A stretch of DNA of 64,000 nt. Source: GCA-016699835 sp964543905. GTDB lineage: Bacteria; Planctomycetota; Phycisphaerae; Phycisphaerales; UBA1924. This document shows positions 27,478 through 37,319 of this stretch, piece by piece. The position numbers and the translations under genes were made by a program. Numbering within the stretch: position 1 is the stretch's first letter; each line of letters opens with the position of its first letter. The stretch is taken from NCBI GenBank assembly GCA_964543905.1, contig CAZIZO010000015.1, positions 1 through 64,000 on the forward strand, written 5' to 3'. A model generated the notes under the pieces. The model saw nothing but the letters and a program-made list of their open reading frames with translations. It had not been told where the DNA came from and did not search any database.

Positions 27478-28155
27478 GTGAAGAACTGGAAACTCGCGGG
27501 TGTTGTGGCGGGCTCGCTTCTGGGGATGTCCGGCGTGGCGGTTGCGGGTCCGGACTGGATCGAGCAGGGCGATGCCGGGCCGATCTTCTCGAACGCGCAG
27601 CGGATTCTGGGCGTGGGGCAGGTCTCGTCGATATCGGGAACGCTGAGCGACGGGTTCTTGACGCCGGACTTGGAGGACGTTTACCTGCTGCGAATTTCGC
27701 AGCCGACGATGTTCTCATTCGACTTCAGCATGGCGCAGTTTGATTGCCAGGCGTGGCTGTTCAACGTGACGCAGGCGAACGAGTTGTTCGGATTGCTCGC
27801 GAACGACAACGTGAACGGGAACGCGGCGTGGTCGTTGATTGCGGGTCCGTCGACGGACGGGTCGGGCGCGCAGGTGACGCAGCCGGGCGTGTATGCATTG
27901 GCGATCACGGGTCTTGGGCGAGTGCCGGTCAGCCGGACGGGGGCGATCTTCAATATCGCGTCGCCGACGGAAGTGTCGGGCCCGGACGGCCCGGGCGGGC
28001 TGAACCCGCTGGAGTCGTGGCAGGGTGATGGGCAGACGGGCGAGTACACGATCATGACGCGTGGCGTCGAGTTCTTCGACGTGCCGGCGCCGGGCGTGGC
28101 GGGTGTGATGCTGGGTGGGTTGGTGCTGGCGTCTCGCCGGCGTCGCGTGGGCTGA
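27478..28155 (+). CDS. Secreted protein with PEP-CTERM-like tail
   Basis: A GTG start after AGGAGA gives 225 residues. The signal peptide runs MKNWKLAGVVAGSLLGMSG and ends at AVAG. The C-terminus has VPAPG followed by a hydrophobic stretch and RRRR, the layout of a PEP-CTERM exosortase sorting signal in its planctomycete variant. The middle is beta-rich with SFDFSMAQFDCQAWLF and resembles no enzyme I know. The product is probably processed and attached at the cell surface. The 278-base gap before it is locally AT-rich (27297-27390) and may hold the promoter. It converges on the next kinase gene with one base between stops. Confidence 0.8.
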   Translation: MKNWKLAGVVAGSLLGMSGVAVAGPDWIEQGDAGPIFSNAQRILGVGQVSSISGTLSDGFLTPDLEDVYLLRISQPTMFSFDFSMAQFDCQAWLFNVTQANELFGLLANDNVNGNAAWSLIAGPSTDGSGAQVTQPGVYALAITGLGRVPVSRTGAIFNIASPTEVSGPDGPGGLNPLESWQGDGQTGEYTIMTRGVEFFDVPAPGVAGVMLGGLVLASRRRRVG

Positions 28156-28156
28156 G

Positions 28157-30937
28157 TCACTTGGAAGGCGAGGGCTTCTGGTTGGCGAGCGAGTGGAGTT
28201 GGTCCGCTCGCTCGCGTTCTCCCTGCGCGAGGTAGAACGTACGGAGGCGGGTCGCGGCCGCCGCGGTCTGTCGGCTCTGGTCGCCCTTGAGCGTTCGGAT
28301 CTTGGAGAGACTGGAGACTAGGAGTGGGGCGGCCTCGTCTGGGCGTGCAAGGGCGGCGAGACACTCGCCCAGACGCCCTTCGATATGGGCGACGACCAGT
28401 GGGGCTGGGGGGCTGCACTCCTGGGCGACCTTGAGGGCGGTTCGCCAGTGGGTCACGGCGGATTCGAACTTGCCTTGGGCAAAGAGCACGCGGGCCATGG
28501 TGTCGTTGGCGTCGGCGAGATCTGGATGATCCGCTCGACGTACCTGCGTGTAGAGGTCGAGGGCTTCGCTCGCGTACGCGGAGGCCTCGTCGAGGTGCCC
28601 GAGAGCGAGATGGGCTTGGGCGACGGCGCACTTGGCGGCGGCGACGGAAAAATGGCGTCCATTCAGGGCTTTGGTGCGTTCTTCGCGGATGCGGAGGGCG
28701 CGGGAGAAGTGGTCGAGCGCGCCGGAGGCGTCACCTCGTTCGAGGAGGAAGGCGGCGAGGTTGTACGATGCGGCGGCGGTGCCGTCGTCCTTGTCGCCCT
28801 TGACGCGGGTGATCATCTCGAGCGCCTGGCGGAAGAGGTTCTCGGCGGTGGCATCGTCCTCGGCTTCCTGGTAGCACTTGGCGAGGTTGTTGAGCGACGC
28901 GGCGACCTGCTCGTGCTCTTGGCCGAAGAGGCGGCGTCGCATGTCGAGGGCTTCGGTGTACAACTCCTTCGCCTCGGGCACCCGCCCTTGGCGAAGTCGG
29001 CAGGCGGCGAGGTGCGTGAGGCTCAGGGCGATGTCGCGATGATCGCCCGGGAAGAGGCGGCGACGCATGGCGAGCGAGCGCACGTAGTACGACTCGGCCT
29101 TGTCATACTGTCCGTCCCACCAATACGCGGCGGCGAGGTTGTGGATCACCTCGGCGGACTCGGGGGACTCTTCGAAGAGACCGGCTTTCTCGCTCACCTC
29201 GACGGCGCGGGAGAGGTTCGCGATCGCGCGGCGAAAGAGCCCGAAGCGCATCATCGTTTCGCCGAGCGTGGCGCGAATGTCCGACTCGGTCTGCGGCGTG
29301 GAGGGCGGGGTCTTGTCGAGCCGATCGCTCGCCTGGGTGAGCATCTTGTCTACCGAGACGGCGGCTTGGTTCTCGTCCACGGCGGACTTCAGGATGTTCG
29401 ACAGGATGCGGTAGTTTTCCTGGGCGCGTTTGAGGTTGTCTTCGGCCTTGGACTTCTGGCGGTCGGCCTCGGCGGCGCTGGACCTGGCGATGGCGGCCTG
29501 CTCCTTCGCGTTCCTGGCCTCGTCGTTGGCACGCTTGGTCTCGGAAAGGATCTGGAGGATGAGCGTGGTGGAAACCGCGACGAGGGTGACGGAGGCGACG
29601 GCGATCGCGGTGGAGAGGGCGCGATTGCGCTGGACCCAACGCCAGGATCGCCCCACGGGCCCGACTCGACGCGCGATGATGGGCTCGTGGGCGAGGTAGC
29701 GTTTGATGTCGGCGGCGAACTCGCCGGCGGTGGCGTAGCGGTTGTCGGGCTTCTTCTCGACGGGTTTGAGGAGGATGGCGTCGATGTCCTTGTCGAGCCC
29801 CTTGCGGATTTTGCTGGGGAGGGTCGGCTCTTCCTCGGCGATCCAGTGGAGGATTTCCTTGAGGGACCCGCCCATACGGATGGGGAGTTCGCCGGTAATC
29901 AGTTCGAAGAGGATGGCACCGAGGGCGTAGACGTCGGTGCGGACGGAGGTTTCTTCGTTCTTGCCGGCGGCCTGCTCGGGGGACATGTAGGCGATCGTGC
30001 CGAGGAGTTGTCCGGGCTGGGACATGGTGAGCCCGAGTTTGCCGTGACCTTCCTTGCCGGTGTCGTCTTCGACGAGTTTGGCGAGCCCGAAATCGAGGAG
30101 GTGGGGCTGTCCGGCGTGATCGACGATGATGTTGGAGGGCTTGAGATCGCGGTGGAGGATGCCGCGCTGGTGGGCGTAATCGACGGCGTCGCAGATCTGG
30201 ATCATCATGCGAAAGGCGTCGTGGATGTTGCACTGCCCGGCGGGCATGGCGAGATCGAGAGGGCGTCCCTCGACGTACTCCATCACGTAGAAATACTTGC
30301 CCTTGCGGACGCCCGAATCGATGATGGAGACGATCCCGGGATGCTGGAGGCGAGCGACGACCTCCACCTCACGTTCGAATCGCTTTCGGGCGGCCTCGGA
30401 GGCGAGGGCGGCGTCGAGCATGAACTTGATGGCGACGCGGCGCCCCGTGGACTGCTGATAGCCTTCGAAAACAACGCCCATGCCGCCACGACCCAGGCAG
30501 GAGATGATGTCGTAGCCGTCGATTTTGGGCAGGGGTGTGGGGTCGGAGCGATTGACGCTGGTCGACGAGACGGAACCGAAAGCGCTGGGGCTCGCGGGTG
30601 CGGCCGAGGCGCTGACTACGGGGGTGGGCGCTGCTGCCGCCGACGCGGGATCAACGGTTGGAGCAGGGATTGCGGCACTGTCGAGAGTCGCACGCTCGCT
30701 GTTGGATTCGTGGACATCGTCGAACTGGGCGGTGGACTTGTGGGCTTCGTCGGCGATCAGGCGAATGGTGGTCGCCCGCGTTTGCATGTACTGAGCGTCG
30801 CTGGCGGGGAGGTCGAGGACGTCGTCGACGGAGACGCGTTCGCCCTTGGAACGGCGTTCCCAGAATCGGCGTGCCGCGCTGGCCGCCTTGGACGGCGGGT
30901 TCGCGGGGGCGCGATGGGGGCCTTCGGACGTGGTCAT
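28157..30937 (-). CDS. Ser/Thr protein kinase with coiled coil and TPR
   Basis: This 926-residue kinase has a 140-residue Ala/Pro/Ser-rich N-terminal region. The kinase domain follows: loop GRGGMG at 149-154, Lys171, HRD at 262-264, DFG at 282-284 and an SPE motif at 319-321. A membrane span (about 441-463) and a coiled coil (about 465-510) lead to at least eight TPR units. It is not adjacent to a sigma gene, unlike the kinase at 23782. A 199-base gap separates it from the divergent GHL10 gene; I saw no clear promoter there. Confidence 0.92.
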   Translation of the reverse strand: MTTSEGPHRAPANPPSKAASAARRFWERRSKGERVSVDDVLDLPASDAQYMQTRATTIRLIADEAHKSTAQFDDVHESNSERATLDSAAIPAPTVDPASAAAAPTPVVSASAAPASPSAFGSVSSTSVNRSDPTPLPKIDGYDIISCLGRGGMGVVFEGYQQSTGRRVAIKFMLDAALASEAARKRFEREVEVVARLQHPGIVSIIDSGVRKGKYFYVMEYVEGRPLDLAMPAGQCNIHDAFRMMIQICDAVDYAHQRGILHRDLKPSNIIVDHAGQPHLLDFGLAKLVEDDTGKEGHGKLGLTMSQPGQLLGTIAYMSPEQAAGKNEETSVRTDVYALGAILFELITGELPIRMGGSLKEILHWIAEEEPTLPSKIRKGLDKDIDAILLKPVEKKPDNRYATAGEFAADIKRYLAHEPIIARRVGPVGRSWRWVQRNRALSTAIAVASVTLVAVSTTLILQILSETKRANDEARNAKEQAAIARSSAAEADRQKSKAEDNLKRAQENYRILSNILKSAVDENQAAVSVDKMLTQASDRLDKTPPSTPQTESDIRATLGETMMRFGLFRRAIANLSRAVEVSEKAGLFEESPESAEVIHNLAAAYWWDGQYDKAESYYVRSLAMRRRLFPGDHRDIALSLTHLAACRLRQGRVPEAKELYTEALDMRRRLFGQEHEQVAASLNNLAKCYQEAEDDATAENLFRQALEMITRVKGDKDDGTAAASYNLAAFLLERGDASGALDHFSRALRIREERTKALNGRHFSVAAAKCAVAQAHLALGHLDEASAYASEALDLYTQVRRADHPDLADANDTMARVLFAQGKFESAVTHWRTALKVAQECSPPAPLVVAHIEGRLGECLAALARPDEAAPLLVSSLSKIRTLKGDQSRQTAAAATRLRTFYLAQGERERADQLHSLANQKPSPSK

Positions 30938-31136
30938 TCCTTCATCCTACGCGATCGGGGGGATGGGTGGGCGTGCGAAAACCGAACGAGGCAGGGCTCG
31001 CGGTTGGGGGATTCGTGGATAGGGAAGCGTTGGGGGGCGAGGGTCTACAAAGGCAGGGCACACATTCAACGAGATGGAGGGTCGAACGCTCACGCTCGGG
31101 CACGATGTGTGGCTCCGGAGAGGGCTACAACTCGTC

Positions 31137-32720
31137 ATGCGACAAACCCTTGGCTTGCGTGCATGTTTTTGGATGGTGGCGGCGATGTGCCTCTTGGTGG
31201 GGAGCCGGGCGGAGGGGCAGGGGTGGGGTCCTGCTGGAGCGGACGGTTTGGAACCGCCCGAGATGAGGAGGGAGTATCGGGCGGCATGGGTCGCGGTGGT
31301 GGCAAACATCGACTGGCCGAGTCGGCGCGACCTTGACGTGGCGTCGATGCGGGCCGAGATGAAGTCGATCGTGGACGCGGCCGCGGGTCTGCATCTGAAC
31401 GCGTTGATCGTGCAGGTGAGACCGGCGTGCGATGCGATCTATCCGTCGGAGTTGGAGCCGTGGTCGGAGTTTCTGACGGGGCAGAGCGGCAAGGCGCCCG
31501 GGGGCGGATTCGACCCATTGGCGGAGTGGATCGCGCTGAGCCATGAGCAGGGGATGGAGTTCCACGCGTGGTTCAACCCATTCCGCGCGAGACACTTTGA
31601 ATCGAAGTTGCCCGACGCGCCGAGCCATATCTCGAACACGCGCCCGGACCTGGTGCGGGACTACACCAACCTCAAGTGGCTCGATCCCGGCGAGCGCGAG
31701 GCCCAAGAGCACTCGCTGCGGGTCATGTTGGACGTGGTGCGTCGATACGACATCGATGGGGTGCACATCGACGACTATTTCTACCCCTATCCCGATGGAA
31801 AGTCGGCCTTTCCGGATGATGCGTCGTGGGACAACTATGTGTCGAGCGGTGGATCGTTGGCGCGCGACGACTGGCGGCGATACAACATCAACACGTTCGT
31901 GCGGCGGATGTACGACGAGACCAAGAAGATCAAGCCGATGGTGAAGGTCGGGATCAGCCCGTTTGGAATCTGGCGTCCGGGGCATCCGGCGGGTGTTGAC
32001 GGGATGGACGCGACGCAGAAGTTGTTTGCGGATGCGAGGCTGTGGCTGAACGAAGGGTGGCTGGATTACTGCGTGCCGCAGTTGTACTGGAAGATCGACG
32101 CGCCGAAACAGCCGTACGTGAAGTTGCTGGAGTGGTGGACGAGCGAGAACAAGAAAGGGCGACTCGTGGTGCCCGGGAACTATGCGAGTCGGGTGGCGGC
32201 GGGTAAGGCGAGCGTGGCGGGCAAGGCCCCGGACCCACGGTCCAACTGGGCCGCGAGCGAGATCGAGGCGCAGGTCAAGGCGACACGGGCGTGTCGTGGC
32301 GCCAGCGGGAACGTGATGTTCAGCATGATCGCGTTGAAGGAGAACCGGGGAGGACTTGCGGACGCACTGAGGGCTGGGCCGTATCGCGAACGGGCGCTCG
32401 TGCCGGCGATGGACTGGCTGCCGGGGGGGAAGCCTGCAAAGCCTGTGGCGAGCGTTTCGGCGGGGGGCGAGGCAGTGACGCTGCGGTTCGCCCCGGGCGA
32501 GCGGAAGTCGATGGGGACCGCGCCGGAGGGCACGATCTCGGGCGAGGTGCGATGGTGGGTGGTTGGTGAGAAGCGAGGCGAAGAGTGGACGGTGCGGACA
32601 CTGCCCGCGGCGAGCCGAACATGGAGCACGCCGAGGGAGGGAGTGGTCGGCGTCGCGGTGTCGGCGATGGACGCGGGCGGGCGTCTGGGCGAGTGGGCGG
32701 TGTTTGTGCCGCCGCGTTGA
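31137..32720 (+). CDS. Secreted glycoside hydrolase-like protein, GHL10 family
   Basis: The 527-residue product has a signal peptide (MRQTLGLRACFWMVAAMCLL, from 31137) and the GHL10/DUF187 domain. The domain shows EYRAAWVAVVANIDWPS, NALIVQVRP, the FHAWFNPFRAR motif and DGVHIDDYFYPYP, followed by PMVKVGISPFGIWRP. Such proteins are predicted TIM-barrel glycosidases of unproven substrate. A C-terminal fibronectin-like region (about 440-527) follows. A start at 31074 is also possible but would place residues before the signal peptide. Confidence 0.88.
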   Translation: MRQTLGLRACFWMVAAMCLLVGSRAEGQGWGPAGADGLEPPEMRREYRAAWVAVVANIDWPSRRDLDVASMRAEMKSIVDAAAGLHLNALIVQVRPACDAIYPSELEPWSEFLTGQSGKAPGGGFDPLAEWIALSHEQGMEFHAWFNPFRARHFESKLPDAPSHISNTRPDLVRDYTNLKWLDPGEREAQEHSLRVMLDVVRRYDIDGVHIDDYFYPYPDGKSAFPDDASWDNYVSSGGSLARDDWRRYNINTFVRRMYDETKKIKPMVKVGISPFGIWRPGHPAGVDGMDATQKLFADARLWLNEGWLDYCVPQLYWKIDAPKQPYVKLLEWWTSENKKGRLVVPGNYASRVAAGKASVAGKAPDPRSNWAASEIEAQVKATRACRGASGNVMFSMIALKENRGGLADALRAGPYRERALVPAMDWLPGGKPAKPVASVSAGGEAVTLRFAPGERKSMGTAPEGTISGEVRWWVVGEKRGEEWTVRTLPAASRTWSTPREGVVGVAVSAMDAGGRLGEWAVFVPPR

Positions 32721-32736
32721 AGCGGATGCGAGGAGG

Positions 32737-33672
32737 TTAGAGCGCGTTGGGGTCCTGAAGGTGCTTCTTCGCGTCGTTCTTGTTGTGGTCGTCGGCTCGC
32801 ATGCCCTTGGGTTTGGTTTGGTCTGATTTTTGAGCCTGTTCGCCGCGGAGGAGTTGCCCGAGGACCTTGCGTTGGTCGGGGTCGAGCGCCTTTCCGAGTT
32901 CGAGGATGAAGCGGACCTGCTGGGCCTTGGTGGCGTCGTTGCCGTTGAGTTCTTCGGCGAACTTGGCGCAGACTTCGCGCACGCGGGCTTCCTGGTCAGG
33001 GCGGAGTTGGAGGCGTGGCGTGATGTACTGGAAGATGATCTCGCCGTTGTAGAGTTGGCGTTTGAAGGAGCGCTCGATTTCGCGGCCGAGCGCTTTGAGT
33101 CGTTCGTCGACGCGGATGGCCCAGAGGGGCTTTTTCTCGCCCGTCTTGCGCCTGGTTTCGTCGCGGACGGCGGTGTAGTACTCGGTGAGCAATCGCTCGT
33201 ACTCGGGCTTGGCGTCCGGGGGCAGGTGCTTTTCGATCTCGCTGGCGAGGGGGCCTCGCTTCCAGAGCGGCGCGAGTTTCTGCGCAGCCTGGGCGAGGAG
33301 CATGGCCTGGTCCAGTTTGTTGCCGGTCGCTTCCGCATTGCCGAACTTGGTCAGCAGGTCGAGGTTGGTGGCGACGAACTTGTCGATGATGATCATGCGC
33401 TCGCGGAGCAGTTTGTCGATTTCGCTCTTGCACATCGCGTCGAGCGAAAGGAGACGGAGGGCGGCTTCTTCGGGAGAGGCTTCGGGGCGTATGACGTTGG
33501 CGTCGAAGTCGTGCGCGACCAGCGTGGGCCTGTCCGCGGCGTCGGGGCGATCAACGACCTTCGGGCCGGAGAGGGGCGAGTCGGTCGTGTCACGATCCTG
33601 CGCGGGACAGGGGGAGCCTGCGCTGGCGAGCATGACGAATGTGATCGCGGCGACGAAAACCTGTGATTTCAT
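32737..33672 (-). CDS. Secreted helical protein of unknown function
   Basis: GGAGG lies before the ATG at 33672. The 311-residue product has a signal peptide (MKSQVFVAAITFVMLASAG). The mature part is highly charged and helical, with LLRERMIIIDKFVA, LDLLTKFGNAEATGNK and a LTEYYTAVRDE segment. The LRPDQEARVRE and LDPDQRKVLGQLLR motifs resemble heat-shock or LTXXQ-type helical periplasmic proteins, but I cannot name the family. It converges on the GHL10 gene with 16 bases between stops. Confidence 0.72.
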   Translation of the reverse strand: MKSQVFVAAITFVMLASAGSPCPAQDRDTTDSPLSGPKVVDRPDAADRPTLVAHDFDANVIRPEASPEEAALRLLSLDAMCKSEIDKLLRERMIIIDKFVATNLDLLTKFGNAEATGNKLDQAMLLAQAAQKLAPLWKRGPLASEIEKHLPPDAKPEYERLLTEYYTAVRDETRRKTGEKKPLWAIRVDERLKALGREIERSFKRQLYNGEIIFQYITPRLQLRPDQEARVREVCAKFAEELNGNDATKAQQVRFILELGKALDPDQRKVLGQLLRGEQAQKSDQTKPKGMRADDHNKNDAKKHLQDPNAL

Positions 33673-33775
33673 GCAATCCTCCCGGCCGAGGGATGGTGCG
33701 AGCAACACGGAGTTGTTCGGCGAACGCGAGGGGACGTTTCGTAAAATCAGGGCCATGGGGCAAAGATGGTGCCCC

Positions 33776-34333
33776 TCAGGGCAAGCCAGCGGCGCGGATG
33801 GAGTCGATGCAGAACTGGATGTGGGCGGTGGTGTCCTTGGCGGTGAGGGGTTGGAGTTCGGCGGCGCCGAGCGCGATGTCGTCGCGGGAGACGTTGGCGG
33901 CGAAGGCCCGGTCCTTGAGTTTCTTCTGCACGCTCTTGGCTTCGAGGGTGGCGATGCCCTCGGGGCGGACCTTAGCGCAGGCGACGATGAATCCGCTGAG
34001 TTCATCGCAGGCGAACAGCGCGCGGGCCATGGGAGAGATGCGGGGCACGCCGGTCCGTTCGGCGCAGTGCGCGAGGATGGCGGCGCGAATCTCATCGTCG
34101 ACGCCGAGTGCTTCGAGGTGCTGGCTCCCGACGATGGGGTGTTCTTCGGGGGTGGGATGGCGCTCCCAGTCGAAGTCATGGAGGAGGCCGGCAACTTGCC
34201 AGCGTTCGGCCTGGGCGGGGTCGAAGGCTTCCGCATACGCTCTCATGCAGGCGGCGACGCACTCCATGTGGACTCGCAGCGATGGACTTTGCACCCATTC
34301 GTGCATCAGGTCGCGGGCTTGGGTGAGGTTCAT
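33776..34333 (-). CDS. HD-superfamily hydrolase, COG2316-like
   Basis: The 185-residue product starts MNLTQARDLMHEWVQS and has the HD-domain metal motif: His23, the LLHDFDWERHP segment, HPIVGSQ, and an AHCAERTGVPR region. The C-terminal half contains ACDELSGFIVACAKVRP and KSVQKKLKDRAFAANVSR, which matches a well-known small HD family of uncharacterised hydrolases. The ATG at 34333 is the family start; an extension to 34411 overlaps the divergent acpS gene and is unlikely. Confidence 0.88.
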   Translation of the reverse strand: MNLTQARDLMHEWVQSPSLRVHMECVAACMRAYAEAFDPAQAERWQVAGLLHDFDWERHPTPEEHPIVGSQHLEALGVDDEIRAAILAHCAERTGVPRISPMARALFACDELSGFIVACAKVRPEGIATLEAKSVQKKLKDRAFAANVSRDDIALGAAELQPLTAKDTTAHIQFCIDSIRAAGLP

Positions 34334-34370
34334 ACGAGGAGGGTAGAGGGCGAAGGCGACGGAACGGAAG

Positions 34371-34760
34371 ATGCTGTACCACGGGATCGACGCCATCGAG
34401 GTTGCCCGCATCGCTCGATCGCTGGATCAGCACGGGGAGAGGTTTCTGGCGCGCGTCTACACCGCGGGCGAGCGGGCGTATGCCGAGCCGCGGGCGCGGC
34501 GTGTGGAGCACTACGCGGCACGATTCGCGGCGAAGGAGGCGGTGCTGAAAGCGATCGGGACCGGTTGGCGCGACGGCATCGCGTGGACGGATGTCGAGGT
34601 GGTGCACGACCCGGCCGGGAAGCCAGAGGTGAAGTTGCACGGCGAGGCGGCGCGCGTGGCGGCTTCGCTGGGGATTGTGCGCTGGGTCCTCTCACTGACG
34701 CACACCAAGGAGATGGCGTTTGCGAGTGCGATTGGGTATGCAGGTGGACCCGTCGCGTAG
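34371..34760 (+). CDS. acpS: Holo-[acyl-carrier-protein] synthase
   Basis: AcpS transfers 4'-phosphopantetheine from CoA to acyl carrier protein. The 129-residue product has the family motifs: GIDAIEVARI with Asp7, and FAAKEAVLKAIGTG with Glu56, which bind Mg2+. WLSLTHT-like sequence (WVLSLTHTKEMA) closes the domain. The size is typical. It is divergent from the HD hydrolase with 37 bases between starts. Confidence 0.94.
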   Translation: MLYHGIDAIEVARIARSLDQHGERFLARVYTAGERAYAEPRARRVEHYAARFAAKEAVLKAIGTGWRDGIAWTDVEVVHDPAGKPEVKLHGEAARVAASLGIVRWVLSLTHTKEMAFASAIGYAGGPVA

Positions 34761-34823
34761 AGGAATATGGCGATGCGGGGTGGGCGCCCGCTGCGCGAGA
34801 TTATGCACGGGCGCGGGGGTTGG

Positions 34824-35774
34824 CTAGAACTTGAACTGCGCCTGGAGGCCGAGGAAAGGGGCGATCTCGGCGTCGAACTGCTGGAGTTCGTTCCCGTCGC
34901 GGTCTTGGAGTTCGTACTCCTGGAAGAGGTTGGCGCCGAGGTAGGCGGTGAGAGAAAGTTGGTCGTTGGGATTCCAGGCGACGCCGAGGTTGATCGGGAG
35001 TTGTCGCTGTTGCCCGATCCCGCCGGGGGAGGCGCCGTCATCGTCGAGGCGGAAGTCGCGGGATTGATAGGAGCCGGCGAGGAAGATGGTCCAGTCTTCG
35101 GCGAGTTGGTATGCAAGTTCGAGGCCGATGCCGAAACTGGCGGGGTTTCGTCCGGTGGTGGTGAGGCTCCATTTGTCGTCGATTTGCCAACGGACGAAGA
35201 GGAAGGGGAAGATGGCAGGATCGTCCTCGAGGCGGGAGTGTGCGAAGACGCCGCCGCCGAGGATGAAGTTTCTGTTGAAGGCGTAACTCACACCGCCGCG
35301 CCCGCCGAAAGTGATGGTTTTATTCCATTCAGCGCCGACCTCGCCGGCGGATTGCACGTCGCCGCCGACGAACCACCGCCACTTTTCGTTGATGGACTGG
35401 GAGTACCCGGCGTCGAAGCGGTATCGGAGGACGCGGTCCCAGGGCTCGGAGAATCCGGCGGCGAAGGCGGTGGCGTCTTGGAAGTCGTACGTTTCGTACT
35501 CCGACCCGACGCGGAGGTTGAGCGAGCCGTCGGTGGAGATGGGGATATCCACGCCGAGGTCGCCAAAGAGGCGAGTGACGCTGACGCTGCCGGTCGAGTC
35601 CTTGAAGTCGGACGAGAAGTTGTGTTCGCCGTACATGGAGAACGCCGCCTTGACGGAACGTCCCTCGGCGGCTTCCTGCGCGCGGCGCTGTGCGGCTTCG
35701 CTGGTCGATTTGAAGTCGCTGGTCTGGGCCAAGGCTGTGGAGGCGAGGATGAGGGGCAAGAGGATCGGGCGCAT
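34824..35774 (-). CDS. Outer-membrane beta-barrel candidate, DUF6268-like
   Basis: The ATG at 35774 follows AGGAG and gives 316 residues with a short signal peptide (MRPILLPLILASTALAQ). The remainder is a run of alternating beta strands rich in Gly, Asp and aromatic residues. It ends with FLGLQAQFKF, and the terminal Phe is typical of outer-membrane barrels. Strands such as WRWFVGGDVQSAGEVGAEWNK fit this. The DUF6268 link is from memory and not certain. It follows tyrS on the same strand, 78 bases downstream. Confidence 0.7.
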   Translation of the reverse strand: MRPILLPLILASTALAQTSDFKSTSEAAQRRAQEAAEGRSVKAAFSMYGEHNFSSDFKDSTGSVSVTRLFGDLGVDIPISTDGSLNLRVGSEYETYDFQDATAFAAGFSEPWDRVLRYRFDAGYSQSINEKWRWFVGGDVQSAGEVGAEWNKTITFGGRGGVSYAFNRNFILGGGVFAHSRLEDDPAIFPFLFVRWQIDDKWSLTTTGRNPASFGIGLELAYQLAEDWTIFLAGSYQSRDFRLDDDGASPGGIGQQRQLPINLGVAWNPNDQLSLTAYLGANLFQEYELQDRDGNELQQFDAEIAPFLGLQAQFKF

Positions 35775-35852
35775 GGAGGCTCCTGGGAGGGCGCACTGTA
35801 CGACGGATTTCGGGCGCACGCGGAGGTTTGGATTCGCCTCGGGCAACGAAAC

Positions 35853-37319
35853 TCAGAGCCACTTTGCCAAGTGCCAGTTCTTCTTGCCGCGTCGGATGGC
35901 CATGTAGCGGTTGTGGAGGAGGTCGTTGATGGTGGCCTTCTCGTCGAGCCCGACCTTGCGGCCGTTGACGCTGACCGAGCCGTTCTCGAGGAACTCGCGG
36001 GCCTCGCGCTTGGACGAGGCGAGTTTGGTCGTGAGGAGGAGATCGAGGAATGGGACGCCCGCGGCGAGGGTGCTCCGATGATGTTCGCTATGGGGGACGC
36101 TGGCCATGACTTCGATGAAGGTGATCTCGCTGAGGCCCGCGAGTTCGCCGGAGAAGAGGGCCTTGGCGGCGTTCTCGGCGTGGGCGGCCTCGGCTTCGCC
36201 GTGCAGGAGGTGCGTCATGTGTCTCGCGAGTTTGCGGTGGGCCTCGCGCGTGCCGGGGTCTTTTTCATGCGCGGCGATGATCGCCTCGGTCTCCTCACGC
36301 GACCAGAGCGTGTAGGTGCGGATGAACTTGGGGATGTCGGCGTCGGCGGCGTTGAGCCAGAACTGGTAAAAGGCGTAGGGGCTGGTGCGATCGGGGGAGA
36401 GCCAGACGGCACCGGACTCGGTCTTGCCGAACTTGGTGCCGTCGGCTTTGGTGATGAGTGGGGTGGTGAGGCCGAAGGCCTTGTGGGACTTGGCATTCTC
36501 CTCTGGCGCGGGCGCGGTGGTGTCTACGAGGAAGTCGCCCGACTTCGCGTACGTGCCGATGCCGGCGGCATTCGCGGTCGTGGCGTGGGTGGCTTCGCCC
36601 ATCTGCCCCGCGGCGGACTTGGAGCGGATGAGATCAAGCCCGCCGACGATGTTGCCCCATTGGTCGGTCGCGCCCATCTGGAGCGTGACGCCGTGCTTTT
36701 CGTAGAGGTAGGCGAAGTCGTAGGCCTGGAGGATCATGTAGGAGAACTCGGTGTAGGAGATGCCCTGGTCGCGGTTGTGGAGGCGTTCGCGGACGGAGTC
36801 CTTCTGGATCATGACGTTGACGGAGAAGAACTTGCCGATGTCCCGAAGGGCTTCCAAGTAGGAGATCTTGCCAAGCCATTCGAGGTTGTTTCGAATCTGC
36901 GGCGGGGCGAAGTCTCGGCCGATCAGTCCGGCCGCGTTCGACCACACGCGATCGAAGATCTTCCGCTGGCTCTCGACGTTGGCGGCGACCTTGTCCACAG
37001 TATTGAGTTGGCGTTCGGCACTCTTGCCACTGGGGTCCCCGATGAGCCCGGTGCCGCCGCCCATGATGACGACAGGGATGTGCCCCGCCTCTTGGAAGCG
37101 GATGAGGAGCATGATGGGGACGAGGTTGCCGACGGTGAGGGAGTCGCTGGTGGGGTCAAAGCCGATGTAGGCGCGGCGGGGTTGGGCGTTGGCGAGGCCG
37201 GAGGCAAGGTGCGCGGCAAGCCCTTGCTCGTCGGTGCACTGCGCGAGCAGGTTGCGCCATTTGAGTTCGGCGAGGAAGTCGGGCGGAGTGGAGGACGAGG
37301 GCATCGGCAAAGGGGGCAT
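35853..37319 (-). CDS. tyrS: Tyrosyl-tRNA synthetase with insertion
   Basis: TyrRS charges tRNA-Tyr. The 488-residue product has the class I signature SLTVGNL (60-66, HIGH variant), GDPSGKS, TEFSYMILQAYDF, and KFGKT (296-300, KMSKS variant). A C-terminal S4-like domain with EFLENGSVSVNGRKVG follows. Compared with the roughly 424-residue E. coli protein it is longer at the N-terminus and has an extra stretch of about 45 residues (233-279), rich in Ala, between the catalytic core and the KFGKT loop. An internal Met at codon 6 is another possible start. Confidence 0.94.
   Translation of the reverse strand: MPPLPMPSSSTPPDFLAELKWRNLLAQCTDEQGLAAHLASGLANAQPRRAYIGFDPTSDSLTVGNLVPIMLLIRFQEAGHIPVVIMGGGTGLIGDPSGKSAERQLNTVDKVAANVESQRKIFDRVWSNAAGLIGRDFAPPQIRNNLEWLGKISYLEALRDIGKFFSVNVMIQKDSVRERLHNRDQGISYTEFSYMILQAYDFAYLYEKHGVTLQMGATDQWGNIVGGLDLIRSKSAAGQMGEATHATTANAAGIGTYAKSGDFLVDTTAPAPEENAKSHKAFGLTTPLITKADGTKFGKTESGAVWLSPDRTSPYAFYQFWLNAADADIPKFIRTYTLWSREETEAIIAAHEKDPGTREAHRKLARHMTHLLHGEAEAAHAENAAKALFSGELAGLSEITFIEVMASVPHSEHHRSTLAAGVPFLDLLLTTKLASSKREAREFLENGSVSVNGRKVGLDEKATINDLLHNRYMAIRRGKKNWHLAKWL

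Noticed and set aside
28385..31336. A 983-residue plus-strand open frame
   Set aside because: It is antisense to the kinase gene at 28157 and is Gly/Val/Glu-rich without signature motifs.
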